Source: Branchiostoma floridae (Eukaryota; Chordata; Leptocardii; Amphioxiformes; Branchiostomatidae). From it: a DNA stretch of 64,000 bases. Position 1 is the first letter of the stretch, and every line of letters begins with the position of its first letter. Below are positions 54,665 to 64,000 of this stretch, piece by piece. Where the stretch lies: positions 334,643 to 398,642 of the forward strand of contig NW_023365788.1 of the NCBI RefSeq assembly GCF_000003815.2, given 5' to 3'. The notes under the pieces are model-generated. The model searched no databases, was not told the origin of the DNA, and was given only the letters and a program-made list of their open reading frames with translations. The position numbers and the translations under genes are program-made.

Positions 54665-55034
54665 CCCACTATCAGCTTGATAGAGAATAGCCCTTAGTGA
54701 AGGGAACTGGGTTTTCCATATATGGATAATGTATGTAATTGCCGGGAGCCCACCAGAGCCTGGCTTTTGGTTGCTATGGACTGGGGTGGGTTGCTATGTG
54801 GTGATTGACAGCATCACACCTCTTATCTGTAGTTGATCTCTCTGATCTGTGCCACTTGTACTGATGGTGGGAACAGAGTTCTACTATTATAAAATGATGT
54901 CTTTTGTTAACAACCGCTACACCGAAGAACTAATGTGAAAATTACCCTTCAATACATAGAATAGCATTCATTTAGGTAGATGTGCCTGTGGCATAACTTT
55001 TGATGTGCCAATCATTATAGGAGGGACATATCTA

Positions 55035-55125
55035 CTCTCCAAGCAGAGGTTGGTGGGAAAAATCGTGACCTATTCCTATCATATTTTTTTTTTCGACCGG
55101 CTTTCCCACCGCCGGTAGGACATAT
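55035..55125. mobile_element. MITE family C, partial copy
   Basis: CTCTCCAAGCAGAGGTTGGTGGGAAAAATCG without a matching right end. Shorter relics of the same end occur at 3384-3402 and 54455-54507. Confidence 0.65.
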
Positions 55126-55369
55126 CATGGTTCTGAGAAGTTTGACCAAGGAGGTTGACAGGCTTCAACTGTCACAACAACATCATTGAACATGGCGCAT
55201 TTTTGTGAACCAACTGTTTTTCTGCAGTTCTCTGCCTATATAGATTTTTAAAAATGTACTTTATGCCAAGCTTTCGTTGCTGGCCACATAAAATCTCACC
55301 ACCAGGCAGATAAGCAAAAACTGATAGTGTACGGCGTATTAATGTTATTTCGTATCAGAACTCGCTCAC

Positions 55370-55708
55370 CAATGAAAGGCAGGGTACTGGACACAGGCAG
55401 GAAGCCTGTAACGACGACTAGCGACACCACCATGGACAGCAGCACGGTGACGCCGAACCCGATCCTGTCACCTTTGTCGATGGGCATGATGAAGGTGATG
55501 ATCATGAGGATGATGAGGATGAGGCAGGGAGAGATGGTTGTGGAGTAGTGGTAGGTTGGATCTCGTTTGAGCGTCATAGTCAGACAGGCCGTGTTGTTTC
55601 TAGCTGATAGAGTAGTTTTTCCACTCCACTCTCCCGTGACAATGTCGGCCTCGTAGTTCTGGCAGGTCAGGAAGTTGCTGTCTTTGTGTGTTGTGGAATT
55701 GGAACAGT
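55370..55708 (-). CDS. Gene 5 exon: loop C, TM1, TM2
   Basis: The acceptor is tttttag|ACTGTT (phase 1) and the donor TCATTG|GTGAGC (phase 1). It ends the ligand-binding domain ([14 protein letters not shown]), then TM1 ([16 protein letters not shown]) and TM2 ([20 protein letters not shown]). The exon stops just before TM3. Confidence 0.88.
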
Positions 55709-58700
55709 CTAAAAAAGAAAGTTTCAAAATTTTTTCAATGCAAATTATCGGTATCATACGTCGACATGATATGTCTAGAGAGAATAGAGATACTAAGAAG
55801 TTCCTAATGACGTCTAATCGGACAGATTTACGTATGTGCCATTGGTTTCTCATATTTATATTATATTATATTATAACATAGATAAGGTTACGGCTCCGAT
55901 TGGAAAAAGAGACGTGACCCCTAAGTGTCCACATGTCATACCGGGATACTGTAAATGCATTTACGTTCGCGGGCATTTAATTCGCAGTGGCGGATATACG
56001 ACATTTCGGGGTAGTATATTTGATTTGATTAAGTTCGCGACAGCACCATGCTCTGTAGTCCCTTACTGCCAAGGAAAATGTTCGCTGGTGGTTTTAAGTC
56101 CGCGGTGAAGCTGCCATCGCAAAAACTGCGAACATTAAACCACCGCGAAAGCGCCTGCATTTACAGTATACGGTCTATTTACAGTATACTTACTACTTGA
56201 GTACGACCGGGCCCCGGGTTCATTTTAAGTCAGACTTAAACTCAAAAATCCTCCCGGGACCAGGTTACACCGAAACGCCGATACCTACCCGGAACCTACA
56301 ATAAAGAGTCTACCTGGTATCCGACAGTCCACCGAAACAAATTTGTGGCTTCAGAGACAGACCTGGGCTACATGCCTAACGGATACCTGTGCAATCTGGA
56401 CCGTAGCCTTACGTATGCTACCAAGTAGTGTCTTTTTACCTTCCCATCATGCAATGCGTGCATACATTAATATCACTAGCCAGGGAATGGTGCCATGTAA
56501 TATTATTGTGCCCAAACTTCACCAAACAGCAGTGTTTTTCTGAAAATACTATTGATTGATCATATTATACTACTTGTGCATCAGAAAAACACAAATGCAC
56601 CAAAAAGCACCCATGGGAAATAATACTGGTTTATTGCATAATACAAGTCAAGAAATGGCAGCCGCGGCTGAATTGATTCCGGACTTTACAACCATTTTAA
56701 AAGTATAACATTTCAAGGGCACTCCATCGTAATAAATTTCCATAACAATTATTGCGGTTAAAGATCGTTAAAATTGACAAGGAATCTTTAAAATCTATCA
56801 TAATATAATATAATATATCAACATTAAAATCAACAACAAAATATTCGTGTTTAACGGTCACAATTCCTTATTCAATACAGTGGTAATGTAGGGTATCGGA
56901 CTGTTACGGTAGCGCTCAGTTCGTGTGTATATAGAGTTCAGTTTGTGGCTAGTCCGCGTTAGCCGACCACTAGCTTCACCCCGGGACTGGGGAAGCCAGT
57001 CTCTGAAAGCCGATTTCAGAAGTTTCAGTCCGAACTTCTTGCATAGTTGTTCCCTCCTGGATTCAAGGGTGGGTAGTCCGAGTTGGGTGAGGGCTTCTGA
57101 GTAGTGAGTGTACTTATTGCCCAGAATGATGCGGCAAGCACGGCGTTGGATGGTCTCTAGACGGGATGACTGGTTTTTGGTAAGTCCGGGATTCCAAACA
57201 GGGACAGCATACTCACAGATGGGGCGCACGTAGCAAGTGTAGATGGTGACTAGATCAAGTTCGGGAACTCTGAACATCTTCAACCGTCTTAGGATGAATA
57301 GACGTTTGCCGCTTTGTTTAACCATGTGGGTTACATGACTGTCCCACTTCAAGTTACTTTGCAACCACACTCCCAATAATCTTGCTACAGTTACTTCCTG
57401 GAGGGTGTGGCCGGCTAGTTGGAGAGAAGGGAGAGGGGGAGGTGTTCGTCTGAAGAAAAAATGCATCACTTTGCATTTATTTGGGTGCAATTGCATGTGA
57501 CTTTTACTTGTCCATGCGTCAAGGGCATCTAGGTCTTGTTGCAGGTTTGATTGCTGTCTAATCTGTCTACTTTCCATCATATTCAGATCATCCACAAAAT
57601 TCCAGTGGTCTGATCGTGCGTCGCTNNNNNNNNNNNNNNNNNNNNNNNNNNNNNNNNNNNNNNNNNNNNNNNNNNNNNNNNNNNNNNNNNNNNNNNNNNN
57701 NNNNNNNNNNNNNNNNNNNNNNNNNTGTCAGTGTCCTCCATTCTGACATGAACCCTTGTAGGCGGTACGTTGCTTTCTCCCAGTCAGGAAGTCACTCAGC
57801 CATGGAAGAAGAGAAGGTCGGCATCCCAGTTCTATCAGACTCAAAATCGCGGTTGTGTGATCTATGCGGTCGAATGCTTTCGCAAAATCCGTCAGGACCA
57901 GACTACTTATAGTGTCTCTTTGGTCTGAGGTTTTGGAAAGTTGATTTAAGATGTCAACAAGGCAATGAGTTGTTGATCTTCCCGGGATACCTCCGAATTG
58001 CCTGGGGTCAACTTGTGGGGTAATGTCAGCAAGAATCCACTTGGCGATAAAGCTCTCACATGTTTTAGACAGTAGGGAGGTCAGTGAGATGGGTCTGAGA
58101 TCACTCAAAGATGGTGGGTTTGTTTTAGGAAGTGGTATCACGTTTGCTTCGTGCCATTCCCGAGGAACACACCCCTCCGCCAGAGAAGTATTCAGGATCA
58201 TTGTGAGTGGGTGACTAAGTTCGTAAGCGAACTCCTTGATCAGTCTGCCTGTAATGTTGTCAGGGCCGGCTGCCTTACGGACTCGAACGTGTTGGAGTTT
58301 GTGGTACATCTCCCACACCTTTACTTCGGGGGGTTGTCTTGCAGGGAGGAAGGCTGGTAATTGTCTGGTGTTCAGGGGTGGCAAAGAACATGTTATATTG
58401 CTCAGTGTGTTGTTGATGATGTCTGCAATAGCCTTGGTGTTGTTGGCAGGAATTCCTTCCACGTTGATTGTAGCATTGGTTTTCCTCATGTTGGCCATTG
58501 ACTTTATTTCTTTATGCCAGTTAGCTGGGTCTAGCTTTTTAAGATTCTGCACTCTGTTGCTGTAGAACGTTTGTCTGGCATTCTTGATCTTTTGTTGTAT
58601 TTTGTTTCTCAAGATTTTCCATGTACTGGTCTTGTCATTGTTGAAGGCTTTCTGGCGTTCAGATATAGTAAAGATATAGTATGGGAAAGTAAAGAAAATG

Positions 58701-61700
58701 ATATTTGTCAACAATTATTACAAAAACATTTCAACAAACATCATTTTCTTTACCACCAATCAATAGTATTTTCAGAAAAACACTGCTGTTTGGTGAAGTT
58801 TGGGCACAATGATATTCACATGGCACAATTCCCTGGCTAGTGATATTAATGTATGCACGCATTGCATGATGGGAAGGTAAAAAGACACTACTTGGTATGC
58901 TACTGTGATTTTTATGCGTCTGGTGTAGGAAGACATAAACTTTGATCTATGAATTTTTAGTTGTAGACATATCCAGACTACCATATATACCTATTGTGTA
59001 CTCTTCCCCAGCTCTCCAGCACACCGCACACGTCATGTTGTCCTGTGGGAAGAGGAAGGGGTCCAGGATGCAGGTCGTGGTGGTCAGTGATTCAATAGGC
59101 CAGGTCACCTCCCCGTTGTTCAAAATCTTGACCTCTGACTTAGGAAACCCGCCACTATAACCTGTGTCAGCGCTGATAAGAAAAAAATAACTTTAAGCTT
59201 TCCTACCTGGCTAAGTTGGCATTTTGACTTTCCATTTTTTTCTCATTAATGAATTAAGAAAGAAAAGAGTCGAAAATAATTTCAGCAGGTTGGTAGGATA
59301 TAGGATAATTCTTGTACACAACCAGGATATACTTAATGTGCTTACTTTTCAGTTTCTGTCAGACACCTTCTTTAGAACTTCTTACTAAAGTTCTGCTTCT
59401 CGCCGATATATGTAGCCGATGTAGGTGGCGCTTTTGAGGCGAGAACACTATCCCAAACGTGGCCAAGACACCGAAACGTAAGCACTGTAAGTATATCCTA
59501 GATGTGTATAAGAATTCTCCTATATCCTAACATAAGAGTCGTAACGAATATTGATGGATGAGCATGGAAGAATTCTAAATATCCCCTGCTGTTAATTTGG
59601 AGCATAGATTACTTTAGGTTGCACAAAAAGACATGACGAAATATTTACTTTCTCTCCAGGATCAATGTTGGCTTCCAGACTTGATCATCTAGGATGAACA
59701 TACGATCCAATCCTCCATATTGTTTGGTTTCCCATTCCAGTCGGTCGTCTTTCCATGCCTGTTACATACAAAAACAACATACACAAGACCACATACTTCT
59801 GATTAGAAAATAAACAGCCGTGTAAAAATGAATTACAAACGAGTCACTTGCGATATGTTTGCTATTAGAATAAGTACGTTTGAAAAGTATATCTATCTTC
59901 TTTTGATTAATGTAGAAGATGCTAATTTAGGTATCATGCTTGTGCATTCGGAACTGCATTGCTTCTCTGTAACTGAACCTAAGGGTACTCAGGTTTATGT
60001 AACTCTTTTTTGTACCTATTTCACAACAACACACACTTTGTATATGCTTTGTCTTAAGATAGCAAGTCTTTATCTATCATAATCAAAATAGGAATTCATC
60101 GTCATTACAAGTAATAGCAAAATGACTGTGAGTTGAGGAAAATGAACTTACGTATTCAGCTTTAAAGGATGTTACTATCTGTTCCGCTTTTTCATCCTGA
60201 AAGGAATTTACAAAACAGACGCCATTACGATTGTGAATTCAGAGAACATAAGCCTTCATAGGAATAGATCGGTGGCTAATGTATGCTTTTTGCGACCGAT
60301 CTGGTCGGAGATCAGTTTTTAGTGCTTTGTTAGTCAGAACAATGTTTTCTCATCAACGGACACAAGACTCAACACTAGAAAGACACTGGTGGTCAAAGGA
60401 AATTGTTTGCAACCGTTGAGAGTGTATCTGTAAATTCTATCAAAAATATTGAGTAGGTAAAAAAAAAGTTCAATGTATTAATCAACGTGGCGGAAAAAGT
60501 CTTCATACTAATTCATTGAGGACATAGCGACGTTTTGAAATTCTGCCATCTGGTATTTCTCACTTACCAAGTTGATGACGTTGACCACATATGCCTTTAT
60601 ATTCAAACTAGTTGTGGGAGACACCGCCTTGTTGTAGACATTTGCGCTCAGAAGGTCCTTTTGTAGTTGGAATTTTTGGTCGACTGTAATACAAATGTTA
60701 AGACTGGTGGTAAGTTTATTCCATAGCTATGTATGTGTGCGAGAGATCTTATTTGGCATCCTTAACGATTTGAACTTGAGAGTTCCAAAGACAAAGTGTT
60801 CTAGAATTGCTACAATATGTATATCGGCAATCGCAATAGGTACAGAGTGGGTTGGACAGAAAGTCAGAGAGAGAGGGTAAGAGAGAAAGAAGGAGGTAGT
60901 TGGCCACAGTCACATTGTGAAATTTATATTCTACATGTTAATTGTATACATCACAGCGTCAGGTTAAGGTACAAGGTTGTTCCGTTTAAGGTACCTACCT
61001 AGTACTTAATTATCCTCAATCAATCATTATCAGAATTACATTTCCAAGTGAAACATATCAAGATACAACAATATTAGATTGATTAAACGAGATGACCTTC
61101 GCATTCAGGTTTATCTGTTTCCCAGTCGACTTCTCCTGTTTCGTCATCAGTTACACATAGAGCCCTGTTGGGCGTAGTGTCTTTCTTGAACTTGTAACCT
61201 GTATCACATGTGTACGTAATTGTGTCATCAGGCCAGTAGAACTTCAGCTTGGGAGACCGCTGACCAAACTGTGGTTTTCCGGGATCCTTGCACCCCTTTA
61301 CTAAAAAAAAAAAAAACAAGAATTATAACACTGTGAAGCAAAATGTTTGTGTGCATGTGTTTGTTTCAGATAAAATTCTTCAAAGTCTACAATACTTTCG
61401 TTGTTGATACGCTGGCGTCAGCGTCAACAAAGCGATTTGTAAGGACGTCGCAATAGAACATAATGACCATCTTCAAAATGTTGTTTAAAACGAAAGAAAT
61501 ATGTCCTATATGTACCCTAATTAACTTGACGGTCAAAAAAGAACATAACTTGACGACTTACTGTTACAAGGCACGATGTCACAATCCTCGTACCCATCTG
61601 GCTTGTAGCACCATGGTCTATTCCAGTCGTCGGGGTTACGACATTTGTTGCCAACAAGGTTTGCCCAGGGGTAATACGCTATGATGCCTTGCTCATCGCT

Positions 61701-63571
61701 CCATGCGCTACAGTCTACACCGGCTATAGGAGCTCTGGACTCATCCCCTCTGTAATTTGCACCATTTCCATCGAAGCACTCCACTACGTTGGAAGAAAAT
61801 GTACACTGTTAAGATAATTAAGATAACGTACACGGCGAAGGCACAAAACATTTGCCAATTTTCTCAGTTATTTTTAGATTGTATAATTGACATACATGTA
61901 TAGCTGACTATGAATAGACTTACCACCATCCTTCATTGAAGTCTTGATGTTGTTGCAGTTGGTGTAAGGGAAAATCTCACAGTTGGGGAAAGCTTCCCAA
62001 GAGTCCTCATTATTACAGGAGTACTTCACCTCTTCACACCAAGAACGACAGGGCAGCTTTTGTCGGAGGTTCGGACTAAAACAACAACAAAGAAGATGGC
62101 TGAGTGATGATGACGACATAACAGTCAGTGACTCTACCTTTAATTTATTCCCGTTTTTGGATTTAAAAAAAACGAGGTATGTGTTAATTTTTCGGTAAAC
62201 CGTCGATTGGCGTTTGTACTGAACAGTACAAGTTGTATAATTTATTTGGACAGATTTGATTAATTCACACACACTGGGAGGGTCCAATACTCTTGTGTGG
62301 TGGATCTTTTTACGTGCTTGAGCTGTGGCTCTCTTTCTCCGGGCCGAGGGATGATACTTACTAAAGTTATGTACTTATTTTCATCTGAGTGAAGCGAGGA
62401 AAGGGCCTCGCGGTCAGCGGCATATACGGATTGGAACCCAGGACCTCCGTCTGTGTTACGGGCAAAACACTCTACCGTGGCGTCACAGGGCCCGACTGCG
62501 TGGCCAGAAAAGTTCACCTAACTACTTGCCATCATGCCATCATTCATTAGAATTTTATGGAAACGACATATCCGTATCCAGGTATTGGTGGACCAAACGC
62601 AACCAAACCAGCATTCAGGAGTTTGAAACAGACAGGAATGCGTTACCTGGCCTCGCAGCGCGGTACAATGGTAGCACAGACGAGCTCTCTAACACGGGGG
62701 TGGCAATCAGACTCGGCAAGGCTTTCGAGGTCGGTGAATGCTGCCGAGTTTGTTACCATGTCCAACGTGGTGTGACTGTAGTCCAGTGGGTTGGGGAGTG
62801 TCATCTTTGAGCCCCACTCAAGGCCCCTGCATATCGTCAACGACGATGGAATGTCTTGACACGCTAAACAAAGGAAAATGCATCAAGTAATGTTACCATT
62901 GCTCTTGAGACCAATCATCTCAAAAGGTTATATAGATTTATTAAGAATAACTTCAATCATGTAAACTGGCATGCTGGAATAATTACAAAATCGAATTAGG
63001 TCACGTGACCCTTTCAGAGCTTATAAAAAGCTTATATAAAGCTTGTCATAAACAAAGAAGAAGTCGTTAATATCGCTACGTGGTGCATAGATGTAAGAAA
63101 TTATGTGGTTTTAGTGCAAGAAAATGTTATATAATGTGAATTCGTTTAGAAAAATGTGAAACCCCAAATGTGATTTATTTTCAAAATGTGAATCGTCAAA
63201 TGTTATTCTATGTGAAATAAGGTGACCCTCCAAAAACTGTGAATCGGTGATGTGAAATTGCACAAACCAAATACTTTACAAAAAAAAATCAACAAATATA
63301 TGTAAACACTTCTCAAAGATTTTAAGTATGTATGCATGCTTGTCATAAACTACGAACTTCGTACGCATCCAAGACAAACGCTGCCTTATTTTTTTACGTA
63401 CAAGTCGAAATTCCTAGATTCCTATTGATTAGGAACTGTACCCACCACAACTGCTCGCATCCTCGTCACTACGGTCCCTGCAGTCATTGTTTCCGTCGCA
63501 CCTTCTCCAGGCGTCTATACAGGTTACACCGTTAGCACACCGGTACTGGCCGACCCCACACCGAGCAAACA
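55370..63571 (-). CDS. Gene 5 (partial): LDLa-Frizzled-kringle-sushi-Cys-loop ion channel
   Basis: Ten exons on the minus strand: 63446-63571, 62647-62863, 61924-62075, 61562-61783, 61097-61300, 60568-60683, 60152-60196, 59649-59758, 58991-59172 and 55370-55708; 571 codons with every phase in agreement. Extracellular modules in order are LDLa, a ten-cysteine Frizzled CRD, kringle and sushi, all on phase 1-1 units, then a nicotinic-type ligand-binding domain with a 13-residue Cys-loop and TM1 and TM2. Each join reads through in frame, so this is one protein and not neighbouring genes. It should be a plasma-membrane ligand-gated channel whose ectodomain could bind proteins. Loop C lacks the vicinal cysteine pair, so it is not an alpha-type acetylcholine site; the TM2 base keeps an acidic -1' Asp, suggesting cation selectivity. 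The 5' exons lie beyond the window. TM3, the cytoplasmic loop and TM4 were not found. Confidence 0.87.
55946..56169. mobile_element. MITE with TACTGTAAATGCA ends
   Basis: ATACTGTAAATGCATTTACG on the left and CTGCATTTACAGTAT on the right, with internal CGCGG/CCGCG inverted motifs. 224 bp, in the same gene 5 intron as the LINE. Confidence 0.78.
56419..56558 (+). repeat. Left arm of 140-bp inverted repeat around the LINE
   Basis: It starts TACCAAGTAGTGTCTTTTTA and runs to ACTATTGATTG. The reverse complement lies at 58757-58897 with few mismatches. Confidence 0.85.
56858..58680 (-). mobile_element. Non-LTR retrotransposon (LINE) reverse transcriptase, 5' truncated
   Basis: The minus strand encodes a reverse transcriptase over about 57728-58680 ([46 protein letters not shown], motif [14 protein letters not shown]) and, after the 100-N gap 57626-57725, motif C (NFVDDLN) and the C-terminal part to 56858. 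It looks CR1/jockey-like. The endonuclease is absent. It sits in the 3.3-kb intron before the last seen exon of gene 5, in the same orientation, and is enclosed by 140-bp inverted repeats. Confidence 0.88.
57626..57725. other. Assembly gap, 100 N
   Basis: It splits the LINE reverse transcriptase between motifs A and C. Confidence 1.
58757..58897 (-). repeat. Right arm of 140-bp inverted repeat around the LINE
   Basis: Reverse complement of 56419-56558 (CAATCAATAGTATTTTCAGA to CTACTTGGTA). Together they bound a 2.5-kb unit. Confidence 0.85.
58991..59172 (-). CDS. Gene 5 exon: Cys-loop
   Basis: The acceptor is cttatcag|CGCTGA (phase 2); a nearer AG at 59162-59163 would bring a stop in frame. 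It encodes [22 protein letters not shown] and the Cys-loop [15 protein letters not shown]. The loop-B Trp position is unusual ([11 protein letters not shown]). Confidence 0.88.
59292..59532. mobile_element. Foldback element in gene 5 intron
   Basis: Arms GGTAGGATATAGGATAATTC...GTGCTTAC and GTAAGCACTGTAA...GAATTCTCCTATATCC pair over about 70 bp. The centre contains GATGTAGGTGGCGC, the inverse of the 14-mer in the 42266-42513 element. Confidence 0.8.
59649..59758 (-). CDS. Gene 5 exon: ligand-binding domain, loops D and A
   Basis: It encodes [19 protein letters not shown] and [13 protein letters not shown]; phase 0 in and 2 out. The W-x-D-x-R-L-x-W and VWKP motifs are diagnostic of the Cys-loop family. 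Confidence 0.88.
60152..60196 (-). CDS. Gene 5 exon: 45-bp ligand-binding micro-exon
   Basis: It encodes [15 protein letters not shown], phase 0-0, with cctttcag and GTAAGT. A 45-bp exon at this place, starting DEK, is typical of nicotinic receptor genes. Confidence 0.85.
60568..60683 (-). CDS. Gene 5 exon: Cys-loop receptor ligand-binding domain start
   Basis: The acceptor is attacag|TCGACC (phase 1, joined directly to the sushi exon) and the donor AACTTG|GTAAGT. It encodes the N-terminal helix [15 protein letters not shown] and first strand [11 protein letters not shown]. Confidence 0.85.
61097..61300 (-). CDS. Gene 5 exon: sushi (CCP) domain
   Basis: This phase 1-1 exon has the acceptor ttttttag|TAAAG and donor GCGAAG|GTCATC. 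It carries [28 protein letters not shown] and PEC, giving the canonical four cysteines. Confidence 0.88.
61562..61783 (-). CDS. Gene 5 exon: kringle domain
   Basis: This phase 1-1 exon carries [34 protein letters not shown] and VPC; all six kringle cysteines are present. The lysine-binding Asp pair is only partly conserved (NPDDW). Confidence 0.92.
61924..62075 (-). CDS. Gene 5 exon: Frizzled CRD, second half
   Basis: The acceptor is tttttag|TCCGAA (phase 2) and the donor GGTG|GTAAGT (phase 1). It encodes [19 protein letters not shown] and PYTNC, the last five cysteines, giving the full set of ten. Confidence 0.88.
62285..62515 (-). mobile_element. tRNA-derived SINE-like sequence in gene 5 intron
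   Basis: On the minus strand a B box GGTCCTGGGTTCCAATCC at about 62437 is followed by GAGGCCCTTTCCTCGCTTCA and CTCAGATGAAAATAAGTAC. It lies inside the Frizzled domain, between its two exons. Confidence 0.6.
62647..62863 (-). CDS. Gene 5 exon: Frizzled CRD, first half
   Basis: The acceptor is tttgtttag|CGTGTC (phase 1) and the donor GGCCAG|GTAACG (phase 2). It encodes [26 protein letters not shown] and PRC, the first five CRD cysteines. Confidence 0.88.
63446..63571 (-). CDS. Gene 5 exon: LDL-receptor class A domain
   Basis: This is a phase 1-1 exon with acceptor atttccag|TGTTTG and donor TTGTG|GTGGGT. Six cysteines and the calcium box [13 protein letters not shown] are intact. Confidence 0.88.
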
Positions 63572-63891
63572 CTGGAAATCAAAATAAATTGTGTATAAAA
63601 AGATGTAATAAATGGGCTAATTCTAGCACTGTTTTGATATTCTTACAGGGGTAAATAACACACTACTTCTTTCGAAGAGCATGATTAAAGTCGTAACGAT
63701 AAGAATTATTCCTAGGTCAAAGAGAACTACTAGTAAATAGAATACAATGAAGTATACTAAATACTGTTTAGAACTGTTGTCAGGGGATAAAGGGTTTTGA
63801 CAAATGATATATCAGAGTACCCCAAAGTTACACATTGACCTGGGAAATATCTACTATCTATGAGTAATACAATTTAAACGTTATAAGGCGC

Positions 63892-63971
<80 letters not shown>

Positions 63972-64000
63972 TAATAATAATAATAATAATAATATTAATA
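63892..64000. repeat. ATA trinucleotide repeat at window edge
   Basis: AAT repeats run to the end of the window with two small interruptions; it lies in the intron 5' of the LDLa exon. Confidence 0.95.

Noticed and set aside
58991-59161. Using the nearer acceptor (acacag|GTTATAG) for the Cys-loop exon
   Set aside because: With the phase-2 donor of the previous exon it gives an immediate stop; the acceptor at 59173 keeps the frame and yields the conserved NADTGY.
1-64000. CRISPR arrays, operons, bacterial genes or tRNA genes
   Set aside because: All coding evidence is spliced eukaryotic; the repeats are micro- or minisatellites or inverted elements. B-box hits at 2452 and 62437 sit in SINE-like bodies without a full tRNA cloverleaf.

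Overview
This is eukaryotic, intron-rich, transposon-rich DNA with four runs of N (3926-4290, 16603-16702, 54518-54617, 57626-57725). The combination of extracellular domain shuffling (LDLa, Frizzled CRD, kringle, sushi, ShK, CAP), phase-1 exon modules, short introns packed with palindromic MITEs, and deuterostome-type 5S genes suggests an invertebrate deuterostome, most likely a cephalochordate (Branchiostoma). That assignment is inference from gene style, not from a database match.

I rebuilt five spliced genes by reading exons and checking that every donor/acceptor phase joins in frame. (1) 5677-10779, minus: a four-exon, 293-aa protein I do not recognise. (2) 14347-22988, minus: a five-exon, 283-aa secreted protein with signal peptide, coiled coil and three six-cysteine (selectin-like) sushi domains. 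(3) 26579-38348, plus: a nine-exon, 315-aa secreted ShK-ShK-CAP protein. (4) 39459-49618, minus: its inverted paralogue, eight exons, 304 aa, lying tail to tail with gene 3. (5) 55370-63571, minus, open at both ends: ten exons encoding LDLa - Frizzled CRD - kringle - sushi - Cys-loop ligand-gated ion channel (ligand-binding domain, TM1, TM2). Gene 5 is the most striking object here: a ROR/MuSK-like Frizzled-kringle ectodomain in one reading frame with a nicotinic-type channel.

Between genes 4 and 5 lies a tandem 5S rRNA array (214-bp unit, three full genes plus two broken edge copies) and two clusters of short GAGTC...GACTC palindromes rich in TGAGTCA sites. The introns and intergenic DNA carry several MITE and foldback families, LINE reverse-transcriptase fragments (56.86-58.68, 45.46-46.25, 32.19-32.71 kb, and a weak one at 29.8-30.06 kb), a Tc1/mariner transposase remnant, tRNA-derived SINE-like pieces, minisatellites and microsatellites. 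Genes 2 and 3 are divergent over 3.6 kb; genes 3 and 4 converge over 1.1 kb; genes 4 and 5 run in the same direction.

Exon coordinates come from reading by eye and assume GT-AG introns; they are internally phase-consistent, but no transcript evidence was available.
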